DNA of 64,000 nt, taken from the NCBI RefSeq assembly GCF_004309355.1, contig NZ_BJCC01000034.1, forward strand, positions 1 through 64,000. The letters are read 5' to 3'. Under the pieces are notes generated by a model that was given only the letters and a program-made list of their open reading frames with translations, searched no databases and was not told where the DNA came from. This document shows, one piece after another, positions 52,964 through 61,915 of the stretch. The position numbers were made by a program, and so were the translations under genes. Position 1 is the stretch's first letter, and the number at the start of each line of letters is the position of its first letter. Source of the DNA: Enterococcus florum. Lineage in GTDB: Bacteria; Bacillota; Bacilli; Lactobacillales; Enterococcaceae.

Positions 52964-54028
52964 CTACTTGTATTCAAATTGTTGTGCTTGCTCTTCCCCT
53001 AAAACAACTCGTTCTGCGCCTTTGGAAAGTGCAATCATTTCATGTTCGCCTGCTTCAACCACAACAGGCGCAATAAATTCGACCCTTTTTTTCAATCCGC
53101 TGACTACTGCTTTGGAATGTGCGACACCGCCAGTCAGGGCGATTCGGTCGACTTGACCGCACGCCACCGTGGATAATTCACCGATGCCCTTGGCGATCTG
53201 ATAGATGAAGGCCTCATAGACCACTCTTAATTCTTCATCGCCTGCTTCGATTCGAGATTCGATCTCCCGGGCGTCGCTGGTCCCAGCGTAGGATTTTAAT
53301 CCACCTTCCCGCTTGTAGATCCGCATCATATCTTTTAAACTATGCTCGTAACACAACGGCATAATATATTTCAGCGGCAATCCGCCTGTTCGCTCGGTCG
53401 AAAATGGGCCTTCATCGTCAGAAATCGAATCGATCATCCGTCCTTTATGGTGGATACTGATGGAATTTCCACCACCCAAATGAGCCACGATCAAGGTTGC
53501 TTCGTTATATGGAATCCCTGCCTCTCTGGCTACCTTCATAGCCACCGCACGCATGTTGAGTGCATGACCAATGCTTTTTCGCTCGATGCCTTTCAACCCA
53601 GAGACGCGGGCCACATCGTCGAACTCATCGACTGACACCGGATCATAAATCAAAGCAATCGTCTGTTCGTTGCCGTTTTCCTTGATCTCATGAGCCAAAA
53701 TCGCACCTAAATTTGATGGGTGGTCGATCGTCGTTACGTGCTTTAAATAGTGAATCATAGATTCGTTGACCTCAAAAGCCCCCGAAGAGACTGGCGGCAA
53801 AATGCCTCCGCGGCCCACTACGGCATCTAATTCTTGCGGTGAAATGCCTTTTTCCTCCATAAAACTCAAAATAATGTCCCGTCTAAAATCAATCTGATCG
53901 ATGGTTCGCTGAAAATGCTGCAGGTCTTCTGTCGCATGCGAAATGCTCTGCTCTTCAACGATTGAGCCGTCATTGTAATACGACACCTTGGTGGAAGTCG
54001 ATCCCGGATTGATGGCTAAAATCTTCAT
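52964..54028 (-). CDS. buk: Butyrate kinase family acyl kinase
   Basis: A 354-residue ASKHA-fold kinase that transfers phosphate from an acyl phosphate to ADP, releasing a short-chain acid and ATP. Motifs NPGSTSTK at the N-terminus, GRGGILPPVSSG, and AHLGGGNSI are diagnostic of butyrate kinase. ATG 54028 follows GGAGAAAGG. The frame is open further but lacks a site. It works with Ptb. Branched acids such as isobutyrate or isovalerate are as likely as butyrate. Confidence 0.92.
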   Translation of the reverse strand: MKILAINPGSTSTKVSYYNDGSIVEEQSISHATEDLQHFQRTIDQIDFRRDIILSFMEEKGISPQELDAVVGRGGILPPVSSGAFEVNESMIHYLKHVTTIDHPSNLGAILAHEIKENGNEQTIALIYDPVSVDEFDDVARVSGLKGIERKSIGHALNMRAVAMKVAREAGIPYNEATLIVAHLGGGNSISIHHKGRMIDSISDDEGPFSTERTGGLPLKYIMPLCYEHSLKDMMRIYKREGGLKSYAGTSDAREIESRIEAGDEELRVVYEAFIYQIAKGIGELSTVACGQVDRIALTGGVAHSKAVVSGLKKRVEFIAPVVVEAGEHEMIALSKGAERVVLGEEQAQQFEYK

Positions 54029-54092
54029 TCGCTCACGCCTTTCTCCATTGATGAATATGAATCCAATCATTCTTGCCTATTCATTTTGACAA

Positions 54093-54137
54093 CTCTTTCC
54101 TCCCCATCATCCTGTAGAGTAGCTAGAGAGGAAAGAG
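54093..54137 (-). repeat. Intercistronic hairpin between ptb and buk
   Basis: CTCTTTCCTC and GAGGAAAGAG form a perfect 10 bp stem with a 25 nt loop in the only long gap (114 nt) of the operon. No T run follows, so it may adjust mRNA stability or buk translation rather than end transcription. Confidence 0.5.
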
Positions 54138-54142
54138 GCTGA

Positions 54143-55039
54143 TTAGTCCTCTTTGCTGCAATACATGGCAACGAGGATCGAATAGGCTTTTTCTTCTTCG
54201 GTTGACCCTCTTGAGGTCATCACGATTGGTACAGCGGCTCCCATAATGATCCCAGCCATTTTTGCTCCAGCGAGGATCGTCAGGCTTTTGCCCAGCACAT
54301 TCATTGTTGTAATATCTGGACCCACCACGATATCTGCATCACCAGCTACTGGACTGTTGTAATGCTTCAGCTCAGCCACCACTGGGCTCAATGAAAGGTC
54401 TAATGAGATTGGACCATCAATAAAGCATTTGTCAGGTGTTTCTGCCTGGATCTCCTTCATGAGTTCTTCTGCTTCGATCGTTGAAGCAACTTTCGGATTG
54501 ACATTTTCAGCCGCGGCCAAAAGTCCGACTTTCGGTTTTGCAATCCCAATCTTATTCATTACTTGAACACCATGATCAATTAAAATTTTCTTTTCTTCTT
54601 TCGAAGGAGCCAGAACCATTCCACCATCCGTCGTCAGCAACAGCTTATGGTACGCCGGAATCTCATTTAACGCCACATGGCTCAGCAAACCGCTTTTTGC
54701 GATTCCGTCTTCTTTGTTTACAACCGCTTTCAAGAAAGTCCGTGTTTGAATATGTCCTTTCATCAGAAAATCAATTTCCCGGTTTTTGACCATCTGGACA
54801 CCGATTGCTGCGCACTCTTCCTCAGAGGCTGCTTCAACAACTGTGGCAGTTTCTCCCAACTCTCCCAATAGAGTGATGATCGTAGCTGCCTCACCAATCA
54901 GGACCGGGTCTAAAAACGCTCTCACTTTTTCGTTAAATACAGATTGAATCGTGACTTTGTCGTTGGCACAAACCACGCCGATCCGAATTTTTTTCTCACT
55001 GCTGAAATTTGCCAATAGTTCCTCAAACTTTTTCATCAT
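54143..55039 (-). CDS. ptb: Phosphate butyryltransferase (acyl-CoA to acyl phosphate)
   Basis: A 298-residue phosphotransacylase that exchanges CoA of a short-chain acyl-CoA for phosphate. Features: DFLMKGHIQTRTFLKAV near residue 90, CFIDGPISLDLSLSP and VVGPDITTMNVLGKSLTILAGAKMAGIIMGA. Length matches Ptb, not acetate Pta. AGGTGA precedes ATG-ATG, seven nt after the aldehyde dehydrogenase stop. It links the dehydrogenase product to butyrate kinase. Confidence 0.92.
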   Translation of the reverse strand: MMKKFEELLANFSSEKKIRIGVVCANDKVTIQSVFNEKVRAFLDPVLIGEAATIITLLGELGETATVVEAASEEECAAIGVQMVKNREIDFLMKGHIQTRTFLKAVVNKEDGIAKSGLLSHVALNEIPAYHKLLLTTDGGMVLAPSKEEKKILIDHGVQVMNKIGIAKPKVGLLAAAENVNPKVASTIEAEELMKEIQAETPDKCFIDGPISLDLSLSPVVAELKHYNSPVAGDADIVVGPDITTMNVLGKSLTILAGAKMAGIIMGAAVPIVMTSRGSTEEEKAYSILVAMYCSKED

Positions 55040-55046
55040 TTATCAC

Positions 55047-56387
55047 CTAATCCCAAGGAGAGCCATCGTGCTTTGGTTCGATCGGCATTGCGATCCGCAA
55101 CGTGTTGATCAAATGCTTGTAGCTAAGATTTTCTGAGATGATGTTGTTGCCCCAAGAACCGCACCCTAAGGAAACAGTTGGGCTCAAGCCGTTAGCTGGT
55201 GATCCCCCTGCATCAATGGTTGGTTGATTGATGACCAGACGGCTGACTGGCAGTTCATTTCCAGCATATACCATATGGTCTTTATTGTGTGTGAACAATC
55301 CTGCTGAATGTCCCGCTCCTTCTAATAGAAGATTTTCTTTAGCATAAGCAACAGCTTCTTCAAACTCGTCGTAAGCCAATAATGCTAATACTGGTACCAT
55401 TTTTTCTTTGCAGAATAGTTCTTCTTTGCCTGCTTTGTCTACTTTGACCGCAATGATTTGTGCACCTTCTGGAATAGCTACGCCCGCTGCTTCTGCGATC
55501 ACACCCGGATCTTGTCCGATCATATCCGGATTTGCACGGCCTTCTGGGAACACCGTATCTCTTAGTTTTTGCAAGTCGCTCTCGTCTGTAATTACAGCTG
55601 CCTGCTTGTCTTCCAATGCCTTGAAGACTTCTGCTTCCTTACTTCTTGGATAAATCAAGCTTTGCTGACACGCACAAACGATTCCATTATCAAAGGAACG
55701 ACCAATCACAGTCAGTTCAGCTGCAGCCTCCACCTCAAAATCGTCATCTAAGATCGCTTGCACATTTCCCGGTCCAACGCCATAAGCTGGTTTGCCGCTG
55801 GAATACGCGGATTTTACTAGTCCTGGTCCGCCAGTTGCAACGATCACATCTACGGATTTCATCAATTCTTGCGACATTTCAATACTAGGTTCTTCAATCA
55901 CTTGCAGCAGGTCTCTTGGTGCGCCAACACTGACAAGTGCTTCTCTCATTAATTCAATGGTTTCTTTTGTGGTTTTTTTCGAACGAGGATGCGGCGATAC
56001 GATCATGGCATTTCTTCCTTTCAATGCCATCAATCCATTGCCTAACGGCGTGATTGTCGGATTTGTCGTAGGAGTAACGGAACCAATAACACCAACTGGA
56101 TGACCCATTTCAATAAGTCCTTCTTCTGGAATCTCGCGCAACACCCCAACAGATGGTTTGTTCTTCAATGCGGCAAAAATATTGGTAGCCATTCCCTGGT
56201 TTTTTCCGATTTTGTGATCCAATCTTCCTAAACGAGTTTCTTCGATCGCTAATTTTGCAAGTGGTTCAGCCTGCTCAAAAACTGCTTTGGACATTGCATA
56301 CAGCATCTTGTCTACTTGCGCTTGATCATACTCACTGATTTCCTCCATTGCAACACGTGCCTGTTGTACCATTTCCTCAATTGTCAT
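55047..56387 (-). CDS. CoA-acylating aldehyde dehydrogenase
   Basis: A 446-residue NAD-dependent dehydrogenase that joins aldehyde oxidation to acyl-CoA formation (or the reverse). It resembles the N-terminal half of AdhE and EutE/PduP; the catalytic Cys is in the DNGIVCACQQS motif near residue 237, and GVIGSVTPTTNPT is characteristic. It lacks the long N-terminal extension that targets EutE and PduP to microcompartments. First gene of the operon. The aldehyde chain length is unknown. Confidence 0.92.
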   Translation of the reverse strand: MTIEEMVQQARVAMEEISEYDQAQVDKMLYAMSKAVFEQAEPLAKLAIEETRLGRLDHKIGKNQGMATNIFAALKNKPSVGVLREIPEEGLIEMGHPVGVIGSVTPTTNPTITPLGNGLMALKGRNAMIVSPHPRSKKTTKETIELMREALVSVGAPRDLLQVIEEPSIEMSQELMKSVDVIVATGGPGLVKSAYSSGKPAYGVGPGNVQAILDDDFEVEAAAELTVIGRSFDNGIVCACQQSLIYPRSKEAEVFKALEDKQAAVITDESDLQKLRDTVFPEGRANPDMIGQDPGVIAEAAGVAIPEGAQIIAVKVDKAGKEELFCKEKMVPVLALLAYDEFEEAVAYAKENLLLEGAGHSAGLFTHNKDHMVYAGNELPVSRLVINQPTIDAGGSPANGLSPTVSLGCGSWGNNIISENLSYKHLINTLRIAMPIEPKHDGSPWD

Positions 56388-56413
56388 AGTGATAAAGCTC
56401 CTTTCATATTTTT

Positions 56414-56431
56414 ACATACACCGATGTATGT
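56414..56431. promoter_or_regulatory. TetR-type operator of the aldehyde/acyl-CoA operon
   Basis: ACATACACCGATGTATGT has perfect 7 bp arms (ACATACA/TGTATGT) around CCGA. It lies just downstream of the -10 box, a typical repressor position. The divergent-distance TetR gene at 56525-57106 is the natural candidate. Confidence 0.7.
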
Positions 56432-56443
56432 TTTAACGATTTA

Positions 56444-56471
56444 ATAATACCACGTATGAAAGCGCTGTCAA
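56444..56471 (-). promoter_or_regulatory. Promoter of the aldehyde/acyl-CoA operon
   Basis: Minus strand TTGACA (56466-56471) and TATTAT (56444-56449) with a 16 bp spacer. Confidence 0.75.
56457..56470. promoter_or_regulatory. CcpA cre site of the aldehyde/acyl-CoA operon
   Basis: TGAAAGCGCTGTCA fits the cre consensus TGWNANCGNTNWCA at every position and overlaps the -35 box, so catabolite repression is expected. Confidence 0.85.
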
Positions 56472-56524
56472 TTTAGTGAAAAAGGTAACTTGTCGATCTT
56501 CGTTTTCAAAATGCACAAATTTGT

Positions 56525-57106
56525 TTATTCAATCGTTTTAAAAATAGAGAAAATATTCTTTTCAATAATTTCCAGTGTATAATTCTCTACGACCTCTTGA
56601 GGAGTGCCAGAGGCATACATTCCTTCGAAGTAACTATAAAAGAGACTTGCCAGAGCATTGGCCTCCGCCAGAGGAACTTGCTGCTCCACCAACCCATCTA
56701 AAAAGAAGTAGTATAATTTGGCTTTTGAATCCTTAATTTTTTCCAGCAATACCGTGAATTCCGGGTGCTGCTCAATCGTTTGGATCGAGCGCTGCAGGAA
56801 CTTAAAATTACTGCTGTCTTGGTAGGATACAAAAATGATCCGGACCACTTTTTCTTGAAAAGAGAGTCGTTCATCCTGGATGATCTGCTGCTTTTCTTCA
56901 TAGACTTCTTCTAAAATCAATTCGATCAAATGGCTAAACAGCTCGGATTTATTGGCAAAATGCCAGTAAGCTGCGCCCCGACTGAGCTTAGCATCTTTTG
57001 ATATTTTATCTAATGAGGTGTTCTCGAAGCCGACCTCATAAAAATTTTTAAATGCGGCTTTTAATAGGTGTTTTTTGGTGATTTGACTGTCTGCTTTTCG
57101 TGACAT
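56525..57106 (-). CDS. TetR/AcrR family regulator upstream of the aldehyde/acyl-CoA operon
   Basis: A 193-residue repressor with an HTH near residues 27-55 (SLDKISKDAKLSRGAAYWHFANKSELF) and a TetR_C_2-like ligand domain similar to that of AcrR and TtgR. It is transcribed in the same direction as the operon, ending 137 nt upstream of the first enzyme gene. GAGGAGG precedes the ATG. It probably binds the palindrome at 56414-56431; the inducer may be the alcohol, aldehyde or acyl-CoA. Confidence 0.88.
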   Translation of the reverse strand: MSRKADSQITKKHLLKAAFKNFYEVGFENTSLDKISKDAKLSRGAAYWHFANKSELFSHLIELILEEVYEEKQQIIQDERLSFQEKVVRIIFVSYQDSSNFKFLQRSIQTIEQHPEFTVLLEKIKDSKAKLYYFFLDGLVEQQVPLAEANALASLFYSYFEGMYASGTPQEVVENYTLEIIEKNIFSIFKTIE

Positions 57107-57358
57107 AAAAAGTCCTCCTCGTTTGGCTGCTGTTTTTTAATAGGCAATGGATCTGGCACTTTATAAAAGCGTGATCTCCACCATAAGATAACAAAGTGAA
57201 AAATCCAAAAAGTTCATAAAAAAAATATTTAAAAATTGTCAGTTTTGATAATTCGCTACGATTGTGAATGAATACTCAATCTTTCCGGCTGATTTTCGCA
57301 TCTTTTCTCCTAAATTATAACACGAAGAATCTGAGCCTTCACTTGCAGACAAAAAAAC

Positions 57359-57384
57359 AGCAACCCAAAATTTCTTGGATTGCT
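57359..57384 (-). terminator. Terminator of the AraC-type regulator gene
   Basis: Minus strand AGCAATCCAA and TTGGGTTGCT pair (one G-U), followed by GTTTTTTT. Confidence 0.8.
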
Positions 57385-57395
57385 ATAATTTTTGA

Positions 57396-58247
57396 TTATT
57401 TTGTTCTGACTGGCAGCCAGATTTCAAAGCTTGCGGCGGCTGGGTCCATATTCAGATACACTTCAATATCTGGTTTTTCAGCATATTCAAAGCCCGAAGT
57501 CGGCAGCCATTCGGTGAAAATCGCCTGTTGCATGTCTTGGATCGCATGAGGCATAGGCCCTGTCCCAGAAAAGATCGCCCATTTAGCTTCTGGCACTTCA
57601 AATTGATGGAATCCTTCCGGCACCTGCTCTGCGGCAACACCGATCACGTATTCCCACTCCTCTTGAATCTCCCGCGTCATCATGCTGACTCCCATGACTC
57701 CTGGCGTATTAGGGTCCATCAAAGGCACTAGCTGTTGGACCTTTCCGCTTTGAGCCGTGTCGTTCCAGAACTGTGGAATTTTCTTCTGTGAGGTTTCCAT
57801 GTCCTGATCAAGCGGGATCGATACTCCCGTCACCTTGAAGGCTGCTTTGTCTTCTAAACGATATTCCATTGCTTCCACTCCTTTTACTGTAAGTGTGAAG
57901 GTCAACATTGGATAGCTGGTCAATGTAGTTCCTGATTTTTTGGCCTCTTGAGGGGTCACACCGTGCACAGACTTAAACACTCGGTTGAAGGAGGTCGGCG
58001 AGTCATAGCCATATTTCCCAGCCACGTCGATGACCTTCATTCCCTGTTGCAGATCCACTCCTGCCAAGCTCATTTTTCTTCGCCGAATGTATTCCCCCAT
58101 CGTTGCGCTGGCGATGTAGGCGAACATCCGCTGATAATGATAGGTTGAACAGCAGGCCAATCGTGCTGCTTCTTCGACTGAGATTTCTCCTGTCAAATTT
58201 GCTTCAATGTACGCCAAGCTATCATTAAACTGATCGATCCATTCCAA
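57396..58247 (-). CDS. AraC-family regulator with GyrI-like effector domain
   Basis: A 283-residue regulator: two HTH units in the first 110 residues (ISVEEAARLACCSTYHYQRMFAY and VIDVAGKYGYDSPTSFNRVFKSVHG), then a GyrI-like/effector-binding domain (about 125-283). Rob and SoxS-like fusions of this kind sense small hydrophobic compounds. Single gene. Its target is not evident. Confidence 0.9.
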   Translation of the reverse strand: MEWIDQFNDSLAYIEANLTGEISVEEAARLACCSTYHYQRMFAYIASATMGEYIRRRKMSLAGVDLQQGMKVIDVAGKYGYDSPTSFNRVFKSVHGVTPQEAKKSGTTLTSYPMLTFTLTVKGVEAMEYRLEDKAAFKVTGVSIPLDQDMETSQKKIPQFWNDTAQSGKVQQLVPLMDPNTPGVMGVSMMTREIQEEWEYVIGVAAEQVPEGFHQFEVPEAKWAIFSGTGPMPHAIQDMQQAIFTEWLPTSGFEYAEKPDIEVYLNMDPAAASFEIWLPVRTK

Positions 58248-58375
58248 TAGGTTGTTCCTCCTGTCAGTCTCCTTCTGACACCTTCAGTCTAAAGGATTCG
58301 GTTTTTTCTTTCCTCTTCATTTTTGCACAATTGAAAGAGTTTTTCACTAAACATTTCATAAAGCGCTGTCGATAA

Positions 58376-58403
58376 AGAGCATAAAGACCGTTTTGCTCTT
58401 TGC
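58376..58403 (-). terminator. Possible terminator of the aminotransferase operon
   Basis: AAAGAGCA and TGCTCTTT pair around a 12 nt loop about 30 nt past the aminotransferase stop. No strong T run follows. Confidence 0.4.
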
Positions 58404-58431
58404 AGAAACACAGGAGCCGTGAAAGGTCTCA

Positions 58432-59586
58432 TCATTCAAACGTCAGTTTTTCCAGTCGATCAAAGGCTTCCGCCAACAGCTCCAGCGATTGGGTTGCTGC
58501 TAGGCGTACATAGGCATCGCCGACCGTTTCACCGAAAGCTTTTCCGGGCACAAAAAGTACGCCCGTTTGTTCCAATACTTCTTCAACAAATGCTACCGAG
58601 CCTAGTCCCGACCTGCTGATGTTGACGAAAGCATAGATGCTGCCGCCAACAGGTGCTAAACTCATGTAAGGAATCTTTGCTATACGCTCTTCGATGTAAT
58701 CCAAGCGTTCCTTGAACAGCGCTGTAGTTTTAGGAACGATCTCATCGGCGTGCTGCAAAGCGTAAATAGCGGCCTGCTGCGAGATACTAGGCGCCGAATA
58801 GGTCACACTTTCGTTGATCACACCTGCCGTATGATTGACGTAATCAGGTGCGATCACATAGCCCAATCGCCAGCCTGTCATAGCATACCCTTTTGACAGA
58901 CCGCTGATGGTGATCGTATGCTCCGGTGCTAAGCGCGCCATCGGGACAAACGTTTCTTTAAATGCAAAATCTTCATAGATTTCATCGGAAATGACGAACA
59001 GATCATGGTCGATCGCCACCTTCGCGATCCCTTTAAGCGTTTCTTCAGAAAAAACCGCCCCTGTCGGATTATTCGGAGAATTGATCAAGATCGCTTTGGT
59101 ATTGGGAGTGATCGCCTTTTTCAAGTCTGCCACATCCAACTGAAATTGATTTTCCTCATAGGTGGGAACGATCACCGGCGTGCCGCCTGCCAGCAAGACC
59201 TGCTCTTTATAGGGAGAAAAGAACGGCTCGTGGATAATCACTTCATCCCCTGGATCTAGTATAGCTTGCATAATCAAATACATCCCGTGAAGAGCGCCTA
59301 CGGTGACGCGCACCTGGTCGAGCCTGAATGCCAGGTCGTATTTTTGCTGGTAATGAGCAATGATCGTCTGAAGAAGTTCTTTTTGTCCTGCTGGAGAAGT
59401 ATACTTTGTTGCTCCTGCTTTGGCGGCTTGAAAAGCAGCTTCTGTGATCGCTTGATCGGTGATGATATCTGGATCACCGATCGATAAATCGATGATTTCT
59501 TCCTTTTCTTTAGCTAAAACGGCAATTTTCATCAACAAATTATCTGCCGGTTGTTGAAATTTTTTTGCCAATTTTCGTTTGTCCAT
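58432..59586 (-). CDS. Class I/II PLP aminotransferase
   Basis: A 384-residue fold-type I aminotransferase. The PLP lysine is in SGLSKGYAMTGWRLGY near residue 230, NSPNNPTG near 170 and the C-terminal Arg in YVRLAA near 365. It resembles the aspartate/aromatic/methionine aminotransferase branch. It is last in an operon with a glutamine-type ABC transporter, 16 nt after the ATPase gene, so its substrate is probably an imported amino acid. The divergent HcxA-like gene supports a 2-oxo acid product. Confidence 0.9.
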   Translation of the reverse strand: MDKRKLAKKFQQPADNLLMKIAVLAKEKEEIIDLSIGDPDIITDQAITEAAFQAAKAGATKYTSPAGQKELLQTIIAHYQQKYDLAFRLDQVRVTVGALHGMYLIMQAILDPGDEVIIHEPFFSPYKEQVLLAGGTPVIVPTYEENQFQLDVADLKKAITPNTKAILINSPNNPTGAVFSEETLKGIAKVAIDHDLFVISDEIYEDFAFKETFVPMARLAPEHTITISGLSKGYAMTGWRLGYVIAPDYVNHTAGVINESVTYSAPSISQQAAIYALQHADEIVPKTTALFKERLDYIEERIAKIPYMSLAPVGGSIYAFVNISRSGLGSVAFVEEVLEQTGVLFVPGKAFGETVGDAYVRLAATQSLELLAEAFDRLEKLTFE

Positions 59587-59602
59587 CCTTACTCCCTCTT
59601 TC

Positions 59603-60325
59603 CTACAAGACCTTGTTCAAAAAGTCTTGGGTTCGCAGATTCTTCGGCTGTTCAAAGATCTGCTCTGGTGTGCCTTCTTCCTGAATCACCCCATCGGCCA
59701 TGAAGATCACCCGATCAGCCACTTCTTTGGCAAAGCCCATTTCGTGGGTCACTACGACCATGGTCATGCCTTTTTCGGCCAAATCCTTCATAACCGCTAG
59801 CACCTCGCCTACCATCTCTGGGTCTAATGCCGACGTAGGCTCATCAAACAGCATCACATCCGGATTCATCGCTAAGGCGCGAGCGATTGCTACCCGTTGC
59901 TGCTGACCACCAGACAAACTGCTGGGGTAAGCTTCCGCCTTGTCGCCCAATCCGACCTGATCTAGTAGGGCCAGCGCACGTTTTTTTGCTTGTTCTGGGT
60001 CTTCTTTTTTGATTTTAACAGGTGTGATAGTTAAATTTTCCACTACACTCATATGTGGGAACAAATTAAAGCTTTGGAACACCATCCCCATTTTTTGACG
60101 CAATTGATCAATATTGACATCCGGCGAGGTGATGTTTTGTCCCTCAAAGAAAATTTCTCCGGAAGTTGGTTCTTCCAATAAATTCAGACAACGCAGGATC
60201 GTACTTTTTCCGCTGCCGGAGGGTCCGATGATCACGACTACCTCACCGGCTTTGACAGATACATCGATCGATTTTAAGACCTGATTGTCTCCAAATGACT
60301 TCGATAATTGTTTTACATTAATCAT
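59603..60325 (-). CDS. Polar amino-acid ABC transporter ATPase (GlnQ-like)
   Basis: A 240-residue ATPase with Walker [11 protein letters not shown]-loop [12 protein letters not shown], signature LSGGQQQR, Walker B VMLFDEP and switch VTHEMGF, all typical of polar amino-acid importers. ATG 60325 overlaps the end of the transporter gene as ATGATTAA; a GTG at 60331 is an alternative start closer to AAGGAG. Confidence 0.93.
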   Translation of the reverse strand: MINVKQLSKSFGDNQVLKSIDVSVKAGEVVVIIGPSGSGKSTILRCLNLLEEPTSGEIFFEGQNITSPDVNIDQLRQKMGMVFQSFNLFPHMSVVENLTITPVKIKKEDPEQAKKRALALLDQVGLGDKAEAYPSSLSGGQQQRVAIARALAMNPDVMLFDEPTSALDPEMVGEVLAVMKDLAEKGMTMVVVTHEMGFAKEVADRVIFMADGVIQEEGTPEQIFEQPKNLRTQDFLNKVL

Positions 60326-61769
60326 TAACACCTAATCTCCTTTCGGCGAAACCAAGCAATCTTGAAATACAGAAGGTCAACACAAAGTAGATCAAGGAAA
60401 CGATCACATATGGCAGAAACGGCTTGAAGCTGGCTCCTTGAACCACACCTGTCTGGAAGATCAATTCCGAGACCCCGATGACAGAGACCACGGAGGATTC
60501 TTTGATGATCGTAACGAACTCATTTCCTAATGCAGGCAGGATATTCTTGATCGCCTGTGGGAATACGATGTAGCGCATCGCTTCTTTTTGGTTCATTCCC
60601 AATGAACGGGCCGCTTCAGTCTGACCTTTATTGACAGCATTGATCCCGGCCCGCACGATTTCTGCTACATAGGCTCCGCTGTTTAAGGAGACTGCGATAC
60701 ACCCAGCCACCAGCTTAGATAAATCTAATCCGAGTACTCCAGTTCCAAAATAAACGATAAAGATTTGAACCAGCAATGGTGTTCCCCTTACATATTCAAT
60801 ATAAGCGACAGCCAAATACTTTAACAGCTTGTTTTTGCTGAGCTTCATCAGAGCCAGCAAACTGCCGATGATCATGCCGAACAAAACTCCGACAAAAGCA
60901 AGCAGGATCGTGTATTTTGCTCCATTAATATAGAAGGGAATGTATTTTTGGAAGAAGGACTCCTCTTCTTGGAACATCAAATCATTAGCTTCTTTTTTGT
61001 ATTGGTCCACTAGATTTTCTTCTTCGATTTCTTGGATCGATTGATTGACCGCCTGCATCAAAGCGGGCGTATTTTTCGACATGGCGATCGCGGTGACATT
61101 ATCGCCGTTCTCAAACTCGACTGGCGCAATCGCTAGGGTTTCATTGGTTTGAACATAGGCTTCAGCGATCGCTTTTTCCACGATCACACCATCCACTTTA
61201 CGGTTAATTAGGTTATTAACCAGATCAGGAACCTTCTGCAAAGAGGTCACCTCAGAGCCGACCAGCTCATTGTGGGCTAATTCTTCCTGCAGGGTTTGCT
61301 TTTGTGCTCCGACAGGCACACCATCAAAGTCAGCCGTCGAATTATATTGATTGACATCGTCTTTTCTGACCAGCACTCGTTGACTCACAGTGTAATAAGG
61401 ATCAGAAAAATCGACTTCCTTCAAGCGTTCTTCAGTGATCACCATTCCAGAAATGACCAAATCGACTTTGCCGGTCTTCAATGACCCCAACAAGGCATCA
61501 AACCCCAGTTCTTCCACACGCAGCTTCACCCCTAAATCTTTGGCGACCTTCTCAGCAATGGAAACATCAAATCCCACTACTGTATCTTTGCCGTCTACTT
61601 CTGCGTGAAATTCATAAGGCGCATAGTCGGCAGAAAGCCCGACGACCAGTTCACCATTTTTTTGAATTCTTTCGTACACCGGATCGGTTTCTTCTGCACT
61701 GGCTGCTGCAGGCAACAGGCCGACGACCAGTAAAAGCAGTGCAACGATCACACCTAATTTCTGTTTCAT
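60318..61769 (-). CDS. Fused substrate-binding/permease amino-acid transporter (GlnP-like)
   Basis: A 483-residue fusion. Signal peptide (1-28, cut near ASA), one extracytoplasmic SBP_bac_3 domain (about 35-255) with [14 protein letters not shown] and [27 protein letters not shown], then a HisM-type permease domain (about 270-483) with the EAA-like loop [24 protein letters not shown] 61769 has GGGAG eight nt upstream. Imports a polar amino acid, such as glutamine, glutamate, arginine or histidine, with the GlnQ-like ATPase. Confidence 0.92.
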   Translation of the reverse strand: MKQKLGVIVALLLLVVGLLPAAASAEETDPVYERIQKNGELVVGLSADYAPYEFHAEVDGKDTVVGFDVSIAEKVAKDLGVKLRVEELGFDALLGSLKTGKVDLVISGMVITEERLKEVDFSDPYYTVSQRVLVRKDDVNQYNSTADFDGVPVGAQKQTLQEELAHNELVGSEVTSLQKVPDLVNNLINRKVDGVIVEKAIAEAYVQTNETLAIAPVEFENGDNVTAIAMSKNTPALMQAVNQSIQEIEEENLVDQYKKEANDLMFQEEESFFQKYIPFYINGAKYTILLAFVGVLFGMIIGSLLALMKLSKNKLLKYLAVAYIEYVRGTPLLVQIFIVYFGTGVLGLDLSKLVAGCIAVSLNSGAYVAEIVRAGINAVNKGQTEAARSLGMNQKEAMRYIVFPQAIKNILPALGNEFVTIIKESSVVSVIGVSELIFQTGVVQGASFKPFLPYVIVSLIYFVLTFCISRLLGFAERRLGVND

Positions 61770-61842
61770 TTCATCCACTCCCATTTTATGAATAATAAAT
61801 TCAATAAAATCGATAATAAGTATAAATATACATTTTATTCGA

Positions 61843-61872
61843 TTGCATTTATACTATCATACTCGTTATAAT
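61843..61872 (+). promoter_or_regulatory. Candidate promoter of the HcxA-like gene
   Basis: TTGCAT (61843-61848) and TATAAT (61867-61872) with an 18 bp spacer, 44 nt before the start. The divergent region is AT-rich and also holds TGAAT/ATTCA pairs at 61793-61808 and 61890-61900. Confidence 0.55.
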
Positions 61873-61915
61873 ATGGAAAGATGAAAATGAATATTCAATG
61901 AAAGAAGAGGAAAAG

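Noticed and set aside
61793-61808. ARG-box-like TGAAT...ATTCA pair upstream of the amino-acid transporter
   Set aside because: Spacing is one base off the known operator pattern and AT-rich regions give such matches by chance.
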